From NCBI GenBank assembly GCA_944739405.2, contig OX123182.2:91814051-91878050 (forward strand): 64,000 nucleotides of DNA, in the 5' to 3' direction. The notes under the pieces were generated by a model. The model was not told where the DNA came from and ran no database searches. It worked only from the letters and a program-made list of their open reading frames with translations. Position numbers and translations under genes: made by a program. The DNA comes from Euclidia mi. Taxonomy: Eukaryota > Arthropoda > Insecta > Lepidoptera > Erebidae. Of this stretch, positions 21,801-36,800 are shown one piece after another (the first letter of the stretch is position 1; each line of letters starts with the position of its first letter).

Positions 21801-24800
21801 AACATCACGCCGCACCCCGTCGTCACGCAGCGCACGCCCAGGTACTATATGTGTATGTAGTACAGTGTACAAGGTGCACGGGCGCGCACGCTGGAGCTGC
21901 AGTTCAACATCACGCCGCACCCCGTCGTCACGCAGCGCACGCCCAGGTACTATATGTGTATGTAGTACAGTGTACAAGGTGCACGGGCGCGCACGCTGGA
22001 GCTGCAGTTCAACATCACGCCGCACCCCGTCGTCACGCAGCGCACGCCCAGGTACTATATGTGTATGTAGTACAGTGTACAAGGTGCACGGGCGCGCACG
22101 CTGGAGCTGCAGTTCAACATCACGCCGCACCCCGTCGTCACGCAGCGCACGCCCAGGTACTATATGTGTATGTAGTACAGTGTACAAGGTGCACGGGCGC
22201 GCACGCTGGAGCTGCAGTTCAACATCACGCCGCACCCCGTCGTCACGCAGCGCACGCCCAGGTACTATATGTGTATGTAGTACAGTGTACAAGGTGCACG
22301 GGCGCGCACGCTGGAGCTGCAGTTCAACATCACGCCGCACCCCGTCGTCACGCAGCGCACGCCCAGGTACTATATGTGTATGTAGTACAGTGTACAAGGT
22401 GCACGGGCGCGCACGCTGGAGCTGCAGTTCAACATCACGCCGCACCCCGTCGTCACGCAGCGCACGCCCAGGTACTATATGTGTATGTAGTACAGTGTAC
22501 AAGGTGCACGGGCGCGCACGCTGGAGCTGCAGTTCAACATCACGCCGCACCCCGTCGTCACGCAGCGCACGCCCAGGTACTATATGTGTATGTAGTACAG
22601 TGTACAAGGTGCACGGGCGCGCACGCTGGAGCTGCAGTTCAACATCACGCCGCACCCCGTCGTCACGCAGCGCACGCCCAGGTACTATATGTGTATGTAG
22701 TACAGTGTACAAGGTGCACGGGCGCGCACGCTGGAGCTGCAGTTCAACATCACGCCGCACCCCGTCGTCACGCAGCGCACGCCCAGGTACTATATGTGTA
22801 TGTAGTACAGTGTACAAGGTGCACGGGCGCGCACGCTGGAGCTGCAGTTCAACATCACGCCGCACCCCGTCGTCACGCAGCGCACGCCCAGGTACTATAT
22901 GTGTATGTAGTACAGTGTACAAGGTGCACGGGCGCGCACGCTGGAGCTGCAGTTCAACATCACGCCGCACCCCGTCGTCACGCAGCGCACGCCCAGGTAC
23001 TATATGTGTATGTAGTACAGTGTACAAGGTGCACGGGCGCGCACGCTGGAGCTGCAGTTCAACATCACGCCGCACCCCGTCGTCACGCAGCGCACGCCCA
23101 GGTACTATATGTGTATGTAGTACAGTGTACAAGGTGCACGGGCGCGCACGCTGGAGCTGCAGTTCAACATCACGCCGCACCCCGTCGTCACGCAGCGCAC
23201 GCCCAGGTACTATATGTGTATGTAGTACAGTGTACAAGGTGCACGGGCGCGCACGCTGGAGCTGCAGTTCAACATCACGCCGCACCCCGTCGTCACGCAG
23301 CGCACGCCCAGGTACTATATGTGTATGTAGTACAGTGTACAAGGTGCACGGGCGCGCACGCTGGAGCTGCAGTTCAACATCACGCCGCACCCCGTCGTCA
23401 CGCAGCGCACGCCCAGGTACTATATGTGTATGTAGTACAGTGTACAAGGTGCACGGGCGCGCACGCTGGAGCTGCAGTTCAACATCACGCCGCACCCCGT
23501 CGTCACGCAGCGCACGCCCAGGTACTATATGTGTATGTAGTACAGTGTACAAGGTGCACGGGCGCGCACGCTGGAGCTGCAGTTCAACATCACGCCGCAC
23601 CCCGTCGTCACGCAGCGCACGCCCAGGTACTATATGTGTATGTAGTACAGTGTACAAGGTGCACGGGCGCGCACGCTGGAGCTGCAGTTCAACATCACGC
23701 CGCACCCCGTCGTCACGCAGCGCACGCCCAGGTACTATATGTGTATGTAGTACAGTGTACAAGGTGCACGGGCGCGCACGCTGGAGCTGCAGTTCAACAT
23801 CACGCCGCACCCCGTCGTCACGCAGCGCACGCCCAGGTACTATATGTGTATGTAGTACAGTGTACAAGGTGCACGGGCGCGCACGCTGGAGCTGCAGTTC
23901 AACATCACGCCGCACCCCGTCGTCACGCAGCGCACGCCCAGGTACTATATGTGTATGTAGTACAGTGTACAAGGTGCACGGGCGCGCACGCTGGAGCTGC
24001 AGTTCAACATCACGCCGCACCCCGTCGTCACGCAGCGCACGCCCAGGTACTATATGTGTATGTAGTACAGTGTACAAGGTGCACGGGCGCGCACGCTGGA
24101 GCTGCAGTTCAACATCACGCCGCACCCCGTCGTCACGCAGCGCACGCCCAGGTACTATATGTGTATGTAGTACAGTGTACAAGGTGCACGGGCGCGCACG
24201 CTGGAGCTGCAGTTCAACATCACGCCGCACCCCGTCGTCACGCAGCGCACGCCCAGGTACTATATGTGTATGTAGTACAGTGTACAAGGTGCACGGGCGC
24301 GCACGCTGGAGCTGCAGTTCAACATCACGCCGCACCCCGTCGTCACGCAGCGCACGCCCAGGTACTATATGTGTATGTAGTACAGTGTACAAGGTGCACG
24401 GGCGCGCACGCTGGAGCTGCAGTTCAACATCACGCCGCACCCCGTCGTCACGCAGCGCACGCCCAGGTACTATATGTGTATGTAGTACAGTGTACAAGGT
24501 GCACGGGCGCGCACGCTGGAGCTGCAGTTCAACATCACGCCGCACCCCGTCGTCACGCAGCGCACGCCCAGGTACTATATGTGTATGTAGTACAGTGTAC
24601 AAGGTGCACGGGCGCGCACGCTGGAGCTGCAGTTCAACATCACGCCGCACCCCGTCGTCACGCAGCGCACGCCCAGGTACTATATGTGTATGTAGTACAG
24701 TGTACAAGGTGCACGGGCGCGCACGCTGGAGCTGCAGTTCAACATCACGCCGCACCCCGTCGTCACGCAGCGCACGCCCAGGTACTATATGTGTATGTAG

Positions 24801-27800
24801 TACAGTGTACAAGGTGCACGGGCGCGCACGCTGGAGCTGCAGTTCAACATCACGCCGCACCCCGTCGTCACGCAGCGCACGCCCAGGTACTATATGTGTA
24901 TGTAGTACAGTGTACAAGGTGCACGGGCGCGCACGCTGGAGCTGCAGTTCAACATCACGCCGCACCCCGTCGTCACGCAGCGCACGCCCAGGTACTATAT
25001 GTGTATGTAGTACAGTGTACAAGGTGCACGGGCGCGCACGCTGGAGCTGCAGTTCAACATCACGCCGCACCCCGTCGTCACGCAGCGCACGCCCAGGTAC
25101 TATATGTGTATGTAGTACAGTGTACAAGGTGCACGGGCGCGCACGCTGGAGCTGCAGTTCAACATCACGCCGCACCCCGTCGTCACGCAGCGCACGCCCA
25201 GGTACTATATGTGTATGTAGTACAGTGTACAAGGTGCACGGGCGCGCACGCTGGAGCTGCAGTTCAACATCACGCCGCACCCCGTCGTCACGCAGCGCAC
25301 GCCCAGGTACTATATGTGTATGTAGTACAGTGTACAAGGTGCACGGGCGCGCACGCTGGAGCTGCAGTTCAACATCATGCCGCACCCCGTCGTCTGTGTC
25401 CGTGGTCTCTCAAAATAAGTAAACTATGTACCAGACAGCTCTGCACATTACAAGAGGTCCGTGCTCGTGTAGTTGCTGTACTTGCGTGCTGTACCTGTAC
25501 CTTTTTACATAATTTGTTGTAAAATTAATTAATTATTTTTTTTGTAATATGTTGCGGTTTGTTACTTGGCAGAGAGCACCGAGAGCGCGTGCCGGAGCGC
25601 GAGCCGAGCCCGCCGCCCGCCGCGCCGACCAACATCGACACGCGCAGTGACGCGCAGTTCCCCGCGCTGTCCGCCGCGCCGCCCGCGCCCGGCCTCGTGC
25701 TCGCCGCGCACCACCGCGCTTACAAAGGTACACTGTACACTGTACACTGTACTACATACACAACATCGACACGCGCAGTGACGCGCAGTTCCCCGCGCTG
25801 TCCGCCGCGCCGCCCGCGCCCGGCCTCGTGCTCGCCGCGCACCACCGCGCTTACAAAGGTACACTGTACACTGTACACTGTACTACATACACAACATCGA
25901 CACGCGCAGTGACGCGCAGTTCCCCGCGCTGTCCGCCGCGCCGCCCGCGCCCGGCCTCGTGCTCGCCGCGCACCACCGCGCTTACAAAGGTACACTGTAC
26001 ACTGTACACTGTACTACATACACAACATCGACACGCGCAGTGACGCGCAGTTCCCCGCGCTGTCCGCCGCGCCGCCCGCGCCCGGCCTCGTGCTCGCCGC
26101 GCACCACCGCGCTTACAAAGGTACACTGTACACTGTACACTGTACTACATACACAACATCGACACGCGCAGTGACGCGCAGTTCCCCGCGCTGTCCGCCG
26201 CGCCGCCCGCGCCCGGCCTCGTGCTCGCCGCGCACCACCGCGCTTACAAAGGTACACTGTACACTGTACACTGTACTACATACACAACATCGACACGCGC
26301 AGTGACGCGCAGTTCCCCGCGCTGTCCGCCGCGCCGCCCGCGCCCGGCCTCGTGCTCGCCGCGCACCACCGCGCTTACAAAGGTACACTGTACACTGTAC
26401 ACTGTACTACATACACAACATCGACACGCGCAGTGACGCGCAGTTCCCCGCGCTGTCCGCCGAGCCGCCCGCGCCCGGCCTCGTGCTCGCCGCGCACCAC
26501 CGCGCTTACAAAGGTACACTGTACACTGTACACTGTACTACATACACAACATCGACACGCGCAGTGACGCGCAGTTCCCCGCGCTGTCCGCCGCGCCGCC
26601 CGCGCCCGGCCTCGTGCTCGCCGCGCACCACCGCGCTTACAAAGGTACACTGTACACTGTACACTGTACTACATACACAACATCGACACGCGCAGTGACG
26701 CGCAGTTCCCCGCGCTGTCCGCCGCGCCGCCCGCGCCCGGCCTCGTGCTCGCCGCGCACCACCGCGCTTACAAAGGTACACTGTACACTGTACACTGTAC
26801 TACATACACAACATCGACACGCGCAGTGACGCGCAGTTCCCCGCGCTGTCCGCCGAGCCGCCCGCGCCCGGCCTCGTGCTCGCCGCGCACCACCGCGCTT
26901 ACAAAGGTACACTGTACACTGTACACTGTACTACATACACAACATCGACACGCGCAGTGACGCGCAGTTCCCCGCGCTGTCCGCCGCGCCGCCCGCGCCC
27001 GGCCTCGTGCTCGCCGCGCACCACCGCGCTTACAAAGGTACACTGTACACTGTACACTGTACTACATACACAACATCGACACGCGCAGTGACGCGCAGTT
27101 CCCCGCGCTGTCCGCCGCGCCGCCCGCGCCCGGCCTCGTGCTCGCCGCGCACCACCGCGCTTACAAAGGTACACTGTACACTGTACTACATACACAACAT
27201 CGACACGCGCAGTGACGCGCAGTTCCCCGCGCTGTCCGCCGCGCCGCCCGCGCCCGGCCTCGTGCTCGCCGCGCACCACCGCGCTTACAAAGGTACACTG
27301 TACACTGTACACTGTACTACATACACAACATCGACACGCGCAGTGACGCGCAGTTCCCCGCGCTGTCCGCCGCGCCGCCCGCGCCCGGCCTCGTGCTCGC
27401 CGCGCACCACCGCGCTTACAAAGGTACACTGTACACTGTACACTGTACTACATACACAACATCGACACGCGCAGTGACGCGCAGTTCCCCGCGCTGTCCG
27501 CCGCGCCGCCCGCGCCCGGCCTCGTGCTCGCCGCGCACCACCGCGCTTACAAAGGTACACTGTACACTGTACACTGTACTACATACACAACATCGACACG
27601 CGCAGTGACGCGCAGTTCCCCGCGCTGTCCGCCGCGCCGCCCGCGCCCGGCCTCGTGCTCGCCGCGCACCACCGCGCTTACAAAGGTACACTGTACACTG
27701 TACACTGTACTACATACACAACATCGACACGCGCAGTGACGCGCAGTTCCCCGCGCTGTCCGCCGCGCCGCCCGCGCCCGGCCTCGTGCTCGCCGCGCAC

Positions 27801-30800
27801 CACCGCGCTTACAAAGGTACACTGTACACTGTACACTGTACTACATACACAACATCGACACGCGCAGTGACGCGCAGTTCCCCGCGCTGTCCGCCGCGCC
27901 GCCCGCGCCCGGCCTCGTGCTCGCCGCGCCGCCCGCGCCCGGCCTCGTGCTCGCCGCGCACCACCGCGCTTACAAAGGTACACTGTACACTGTACACTGT
28001 ACACTGTACTACATACACAACATCGACACGCGCAGTGACGCGCAGTTCCCCGCGCTGTCCGCCGCGCCGCCCGCGCCCGGCCTCGTGCTCGCCGCGCACC
28101 ACCGCGCTTACAAAGGTACACTGTACACTGTACACTGTACTACATACACAACATCGACACGCGCAGTGACGCGCAGTTCCCCGCGCTGTCCGCCGCGCCG
28201 CCCGCGCCCGGCCTCGTGCTCGCCGCGCACCACCGCGCTTACAAAGGTACACTGTACACTGTACACTGTACTACATACACAACATCGACACGCGCAGTGA
28301 CGCGCAGTTCCCCGCGCTGTCCGCCGCGCCGCCCGCGCCCGGCCTCGTGCTCGCCGCGCACCACCGCGCTTACAAAGGTACACTGTACACTGTACACTGT
28401 ACTACATACACAACATCGACACGCGCAGTGACGCGCAGTTCCCCGCGCTGTCCGCCGCGCCGCCCGCGCCCGGCCTCGTGCTCGCCGCGCACCACCGCGC
28501 TTACAAAGGTACACTGTACACTGTACACTGTACTACATACACAACATCGACACGCGCAGTGACGCGCAGTTCCCCGCGCTGTCCGCCGCGCCGCCCGCGC
28601 CCGGCCTCGTGCTCGCCGCGCACCACCGCGCTTACAAAGGTACACTGTACACTGTACACTGTACTACATACACAACATCGACACGCGCAGTGACGCGCAG
28701 TTCCCCGCGCTGTCCGCCGCGCCGCCCGCGCCCGGCCTCGTGCTCGCCGCGCACCACCGCGCTTACAAAGGTACACTGTACACTGTACACTGTACTACAT
28801 ACACAACATCGACACGCGCAGTGACGCGCAGTTCCCCGCGCTGTCCGCCGCGCCGCCCGCGCCCGGCCTCGTGCTCGCCGCGCACCACCGCGCTTACAAA
28901 GGTACACTGTACACTGTACACTGTACTACATACACAACATCGACACGCGCAGTGACGCGCAGTTCCCCGCGCTGTCCGCCGAGCCGCCCGCGCCCGGCCT
29001 CGTGCTCGCCGCGCACCACCGCGCTTACAAAGGTACACTGTACACTGTACACTGTACTACATACACAACATCGACACGCGCAGTGACGCGCAGTTCCCCG
29101 CGCTGTCCGCCGCGCCGCCCGCGCCCGGCCTCGTGCTCGCCGCGCACCACCGCGCTTACAAAGGTACACTGTACACTGTACACTGTACTACATACACAAC
29201 ATCGACACGCGCAGTGACGCGCAGTTCCCCGCGCTGTCCGCCGCGCCGCCCGCGCCCGGCCTCGTGCTCGCCGCGCACCACCGCGCTTACAAAGGTACAC
29301 TGTACACTGTACACTGTACTACATACACAACATCGACACGCGCAGTGACGCGCAGTTCCCCGCGCTGTCCGCCGCGCCGCCCGCGCCCGGCCTCGTGCTC
29401 GCCGCGCACCACCGCGCTTACAAAGGTACACTGTACACTGTACACTGTACTACATACACAACATCGACACGCGCAGTGACGCGCAGTTCCCCGCGCTGTC
29501 CGCCGCGCCGCCCGCGCCCGGCCTCGTGCTCGCCGCGCACCACCGCGCTTACAAAGGTACACTGTACACTGTACACTGTACTACATACACAACATCGACA
29601 CGCGCAGTGACGCGCAGTTCCCCGCGCTGTCCGCCGCGCCGCCCGCGCCCGGCCTCGTGCTCGCCGCGCACCACCGCGCTTACAAAGGTACACTGTACAC
29701 TGTACACTGTACTACATACACAACATCGACACGCGCAGTGACGCGCAGTTCCCCGCGCTGTCCGCCGCGCCGCCCGCGCCCGGCCTCGTGCTCGCCGCGC
29801 ACCACCGCGCTTACAAAGGTACACTGTACACTGTACACTGTACTACATACACAACATCGACACGCGCAGTGACGCGCAGTTCCCCGCGCTGTCCGCCGCG
29901 CCGCCCGCGCCCGGCCTCGTGCTCGCCGCGCACCACCGCGCTTACAAAGGTACACTGTACACTGTACACTGTACTACATACACAACATCGACACGCGCAG
30001 TGACGCGCAGTTCCCCGCGCTGTCCGCCGCGCCGCCCGCGCCCGGCCTCGTGCTCGCCGCGCACCACCGCGCTTACAAAGGTACACTGTACACTGTACAC
30101 TGTACTACATACACAACATCGACACGCGCAGTGACGCGCAGTTCCCCGCGCTGTCCGCCGCGCCGCCCGCGCCCGGCCTCGTGCTCGCCGCGCACCACCG
30201 CGCTTACAAAGGTACACTGTACACTGTACACTGTACTACATACACAACATCGACACGCGCAGTGACGCGCAGTTCCCCGCGCTGTCCGCCGCGCCGCCCG
30301 CGCCCGGCCTCGTGCTCGCCGCGCACCACCGCGCTTACAAAGGTACACTGTACACTGTACACTGTACTACATACACAACATCGACACGCGCAGTGACGCG
30401 CAGTTCCCCGCGCTGTCCGCCGCGCCGCCCGCGCCCGGCCTCGTGCTCGCCGCGCACCACCGCGCTTACAAAGGTACACTGTACACTGTACACTGTACTA
30501 CATACACAACATCGACACGCGCAGTGACGCGCAGTTCCCCGCGCTGTCCGCCGCGCCGCCCGCGCCCGGCCTCGTGCTCGCCGCGCACCACCGCGCTTAC
30601 AAAGGTACACTGTACACTGTACACTGTACTACATACACAACATCGACACGCGCAGTGACGCGCAGTTCCCCGCGCTGTCCGCCGCGCCGCCCGCGCCCGG
30701 CCTCGTGCTCGCCGCGCACCACCGCGCTTACAAAGGTACACTGTACACTGTACACTGTACACTGTACTACATACACAACATCGACACGCGCAGTGACGCG

Positions 30801-33800
30801 CAGTTCCCCGCGCTGTCCGCCGCGCCGCCCGCGCCCGGCCTCGTCCTCGCCGCGCACCACCGCGCTTACAAAGGTACACTGTACACTGTACACTGTACTA
30901 CATACACAACATCGACACGCGCAGTGACGCGCAGTTCCCCGCGCTGTCCGCCGCGCCGCCCGCGCCCGGCCTCGTGCTCGCCGCGCACCACCGCGCTTAC
31001 AAAGGTACACTGTACACTGTACTACATACACAACATCGACACGCGCAGTGACGCGCAGTTCCCCGCGCTGTCCGCCGCGCCGCCCGCGCCCGGCCTCGTG
31101 CTCGCCGCGCACCACCGCGCTTACAAAGGTACACTGTACACTGTACACTGTACTACATACACAACATCGACACGCGCAGTGACGCGCAGTTCCCCGCGCT
31201 GTCCGCCGCGCCGCCCGCGCCCGGCCTCGTGCTCGCCGCGCACCACCGCGCTTACAAAGGTACACTGTACACTGTACACTGTACACTGTACTACATACAC
31301 AACATCGACACGCGCAGTGACGCGCAGTTCCCCGCGCTGTCCGCCGCGCCGCCCGCGCCCGGCCTCGTGCTCGCCGCGCACCACCGCGCTTACAAAGGTA
31401 CACTGTACACTGTACACTGTACTACATACACAACATCGACACGCGCAGTGACGCGCAGTTCCCCGCGCTGTCCGCCGCGCCGCCCGCGCCCGGCCTCGTG
31501 CTCGCCGCGCACCACCGCGCTTACAAAGGTACACTGTACACTGTACTACATACACAACATCGACACGCGCAGTGACGCGCAGTTCCCCGCGCTGTCCGCC
31601 GCGCCGCCCGCGCCCGGCCTCGTGCTCGCCGCGCACCACCGCGCTTACAAAGGTACACTGTACACTGTACACTGTACACTGTACTACATACACAACATCG
31701 ACACGCGCAGTGACGCGCAGTTCCCCGCGCTGTCCGCCGCGCCGCCCGCGCCCGGCCTCGTGCTCGCCGCGCACCACCGCGCTTACAAAGGTACACTGTA
31801 CACTGTACACTGTACACTGTACTACATACACAACATCGACACGCGCAGTGACGCGCAGTTCCCCGCGCTGTCCGCCGCGCCGCCCGCGCCCGGCCTCGTG
31901 CTCGCCGCGCACCACCGCGCTTACAAAGGTACACTGTACACTGTACTACATACACAACATCGACACGCGCAGTGACGCGCAGTTCCCCGCGCTGTCCGCC
32001 GCGCCGCCCGCGCCCGGCCTCGTGCTCGCCGCGCACCACCGCGCTTACAAAGGTACACTGTACACTGTACACTGTACTACATACACAACATCGACACGCG
32101 CAGTGACGCGCAGTTCCCCGCGCTGTCCGCCGCGCCGCCCGCGCCCGGCCTCGTGCTCGCCGCGCACCACCGCGCTTACAAAGGTACACTGTACACTGTA
32201 CACTGTACTACATACACAACATCGACACGCGCAGTGACGCGCAGTTCCCCGCGCTGTCCGCCGCGCCGCCCGCGCCCGGCCTCGTGCTCGCCGCGCACCA
32301 CCGCGCTTACAAAGGTACACTGTACACTGTACACTGTACTACATACACAACATCGACACGCGCAGTGACGCGCAGTTCCCCGCGCTGTCCGCCGCGCCGC
32401 CCGCGCCCGGCCTCGTGCTCGCCGCGCACCACCGCGCTTACAAAGGTACACTGTACACTGTACTACATACACAACATCGACACGCGCAGTGACGCGCAGT
32501 TCCCCGCGCTGTCCGCCGCGCCGCCCGCGCCCGGCCTCGTGCTCGCCGCGCACCACCGCGCTTACAAAGGTACACTGTACACTGTACACTGTACTACATA
32601 CACAACATCGACACGCGCAGTGACGCGCAGTTCCCCGCGCTGTCCGCCGCGCCGCCCGCGCCCGGCCTCGTGCTCGCCGCGCACCACCGCGCTTACAAAG
32701 GTACACTGTACACTGTACACTGTACTACATACACAACATCGACACGCGCAGTGACGCGCAGTTCCCCGCGCTGTCCGCCGCGCCGCCCGCGCCCGGCCTC
32801 GTGCTCGCCGCGCACCACCGCGCTTACAAAGGTACACTGTACACTGTACACTGTACTACATACACAACATCGACACGCGCAGTGACGCGCAGTTCCCCGC
32901 GCTGTCCGCCGCGCCGCCCGCGCCCGGCCTCGTGCTCGCCGCGCACCACCGCGCTTACAAAGGTACACTGTACACTGTACACTGTACTACATTCACAACA
33001 TCGACACGCGCAGTGACGCGCAGTTCCCCGCGCTGTCCGCCGCGCCGCCCGCGCCCGGCCTCGTGCTCGCCGCGCACCACCGCGCTTACAAAGGTACACT
33101 GTACACTGTACACTGTACTACATACACAACATCGACACGCGCAGTGACGCGCAGTTCCCCGCGCTGTCCGCCGCGCCGCCCGCGCCCGGCCTCGTGCTCG
33201 CCGCGCACCACCGCGCTTACAAAGGTACACTGTACACTGTACACTGTACTACATACACAACATCGACACGCGCAGTGACGCGCAGTTCCCCGCGCTGTCC
33301 GCCGCGCCGCCCGCGCCCGGCCTCGTGCTCGCCGCGCACCACCGCGCTTACAAAGGTACACTGTACACTGTACACTGTACTACATACACAACATCGACAC
33401 GCGCAGTGACGCGCAGTTCCCCGCGCTGTCCGCCGCGCCGCCCGCGCCCGGCCTCGTGCTCGCCGCGCACCACCGCGCTTACAAAGGTACACTGTACACT
33501 GTACTACATACACAACATCGACACGCGCAGTGACGCGCAGTTCCCCGCGCTGTCCGCCGCGCCGCCCGCGCCCGGCCTCGTGCTCGCCGCGCACCACCGC
33601 GCTTACAAAGGTACACTGTACACTGTACACTGTACTACATACACAACATCGACACGCGCAGTGACGCGCAGTTCCCCGCGCTGTCCGCCGCGCCGCCCGC
33701 GCCCGGCCTCGTGCTCGCCGCGCACCACCGCGCTTACAAAGGTACACTGTACACTGTACACTGTACACTGTACTACATTCACAACATCGACACGCGCAGT

Positions 33801-36800
33801 GACGCGCAGTTCCCCGCGCTGTCCGCCGCGCCGCCCGCGCCCGGCCTCGTGCTCGCCGCGCACCACCGCGCTTACAAAGGTACACTGTACACTGTACACT
33901 GTACTACATACACAACATCGACACGCGCAGTGACGCGCAGTTCCCCGCGCTGTCCGCCGCGCCGCCCGCGCCCGGCCTCGTGCTCGCCGCGCACCACCGC
34001 GCTTACAAAGGTACACTGTACACTGTACACTGTACTACATACACAACATCGACACGCGCAGTGACGCGCAGTTCCCCGCGCTGTCCGCCGCGCCGCCCGC
34101 GCCCGGCCTCGTGCTCGCCGCGCACCACCGCGCTTACAAAGGTACACTGTACACTGTACACTGTACTACATACACAACATCGACACGCGCAGTGACGCGC
34201 AGTTCCCCGCGCTGTCCGCCGCGCCGCCCGCGCCCGGCCTCGTGCTCGCCGCGCACCACCGCGCTTACAAAGGTACACTGTACACTGTACACTGTACTAC
34301 ATACACAACATCGACACGCGCAGTGACGCGCAGTTCCCCGCGCTGTCCGCCGCGCCGCCCGCGCCCGGCCTCGTGCTCGCCGCGCACCACCGCGCTTACA
34401 AAGGTACACTGTACACTGTACACTGTACTACATACACAACATCGACACGCGCAGTGACGCGCAGTTCCCCGCGCTGTCCGCCGCGCCGCCCGCGCCCGGC
34501 CTCGTGCTCGCCGCGCACCACCGCGCTTACAAAGGTACACTGTACACTGTACACTGTACTACATACACAACATCGACACGCGCAGTGACGCGCAGTTCCC
34601 CGCGCTGTCCGCCGCGCCGCCCGCGCCCGGCCTCGTGCTCGCCGCGCACCACCGCGCTTACAAAGGTACACTGTACACTGTACACTGTACTACATACACA
34701 ACATCGACACGCGCAGTGACGCGCAGTTCCCCGCGCTGTCCGCCGCGCCGCCCGCGCCCGGCCTCGTGCTCGCCGCGCACCACCGCGCTTACAAAGGTAC
34801 ACTGTACACTGTACACTGTACTACATACACAACATCGACACGCGCAGTGACGCGCAGTTCCCCGCGCTGTCCGCCGCGCCGCCCGCGCCCGGCCTCGTGC
34901 TCGCCGCGCACCACCGCGCTTACAAAGGTACACTGTACACTGTACTACATACACAACATCGACACGCGCAGTGACGCGCAGTTCCCCGCGCTGTCCGCCG
35001 CGCCGCCCGCGCCCGGCCTCGTGCTCGCCGCGCACCACCGCGCTTACAAAGGTACACTGTACACTGTACACTGTACTACATACACAACATCGACACGCGC
35101 AGTGACGCGCAGTTCCCCGCGCTGTCCGCCGCGCCGCCCGCGCCCGGCCTCGTGCTCGCCGCGCACCACCGCGCTTACAAAGGTACACTGTACACTGTAC
35201 TACATACACAACATCGACACGCGCAGTGACGCGCAGTTCCCCGCGCTGTCCGCCGCGCCGCCCGCGCCCGGCCTCGTGCTCGCCGCGCACCACCGCGCTT
35301 ACAAAGGTACACTGTACACTGTACACTGTACACTGTACTACATACACAACATCGACACGCGCAGTGACGCGCAGTTCCCCGCGCTGTCCGCCGCGCCGCC
35401 CGCGCCCGGCCTCGTGCTCGCCGCGCACCACCGCGCTTACAAAGGTACACTGTACACTGTACACTGTACTACATACACAACATCGACACGCGCAGTGACG
35501 CGCAGTTCCCCGCGCTGTCCGCCGCGCCGCCCGCGCCCGGCCTCGTGCTCGCCGCGCACCACCGCGCTTACAAAGGTACACTGTACACTGTACTACATAC
35601 ACAACATCGACACGCGCAGTGACGCGCAGTTCCCCGCGCTGTCCGCCGCGCCGCCCGCGCCCGGCCTCGTGCTCGCCGCGCACCACCGCGCTTACAAAGG
35701 TACACTGTACACTGTACACTGTACTACATACACAACATCGACACGCGCAGTGACGCGCAGTTCCCCGCGCTGTCCGCCGCGCCGCCCGCGCCCGGCCTCG
35801 TGCTCGCCGCGCACCACCGCGCTTACAAAGGTACACTGTACACTGTACACTGTACTACATACACAACATCGACACGCGCAGTGACGCGCAGTTCCCCGCG
35901 CTGTCCGCCGCGCCGCCCGCGCCCGGCCTCGTGCTCGCCGCGCACCACCGCGCTTACAAAGGTACACTGTACACTGTACACTGTACTACATACACAACAT
36001 CGACACGCGCAGTGACGCGCAGTTCCCCGCGCTGTCCGCCGCGCCGCCCGCGCCCGGCCTCGTGCTCGCCGCGCACCACCGCGCTTACAAAGGTACACTG
36101 TACACTGTACTACATACACAACATCGACACGCGCAGTGACGCGCAGTTCCCCGCGCTGTCCGCCGCGCCGCCCGCGCCCGGCCTCGTGCTCGCCGCGCAC
36201 CACCGCGCTTACAAAGGTACACTGTACACTGTACACTGTACTACATACACAACATCGACACGCGCAGTGACGCGCAGTTCCCCGCGCTGTCCGCCGCGCC
36301 GCCCGCGCCCGGCCTCGTGCTCGCCGCGCACCACCGCGCTTACAAAGGTACACTGTACACTGTACACTGTACTACATACACAACATCGACACGCGCAGTG
36401 ACGCGCAGTTCCCCGCGCTGTCCGCCGCGCCGCCCGCGCCCGGCCTCGTGCTCGCCGCGCACCACCGCGCTTACAAAGGTACACTGTACACTGTACACTG
36501 TACTACATACACAACATCGACACGCGCAGTGACGCGCAGTTCCCCGCGCTGTCCGCCGCGCCGCCCGCGCCCGGCCTCGTGCTCGCCGCGCACCACCGCG
36601 CTTACAAAGGTACACTGTACACTGTACACTGTACTACATACACAACATCGACACGCGCAGTGACGCGCAGTTCCCCGCGCTGTCCGCCGCGCCGCCCGCG
36701 CCCGGCCTCGTGCTCGCCGCGCACCACCGCGCTTACAAAGGTACACTGTACACTGTACTACATACACAACATCGACACGCGCAGTGACGCGCAGTTCCCC

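Noticed and set aside
21564..25522. Three ORFs of about 1260-1280 codons (two plus, one minus) made of perfect 35-residue repeats
   Set aside because: They arise because the 105-bp unit is divisible by three and has no stop in those frames. The true exon 5 frame is a different one and is stopped in each spacer. No start, signal or splice logic supports a repeat protein.
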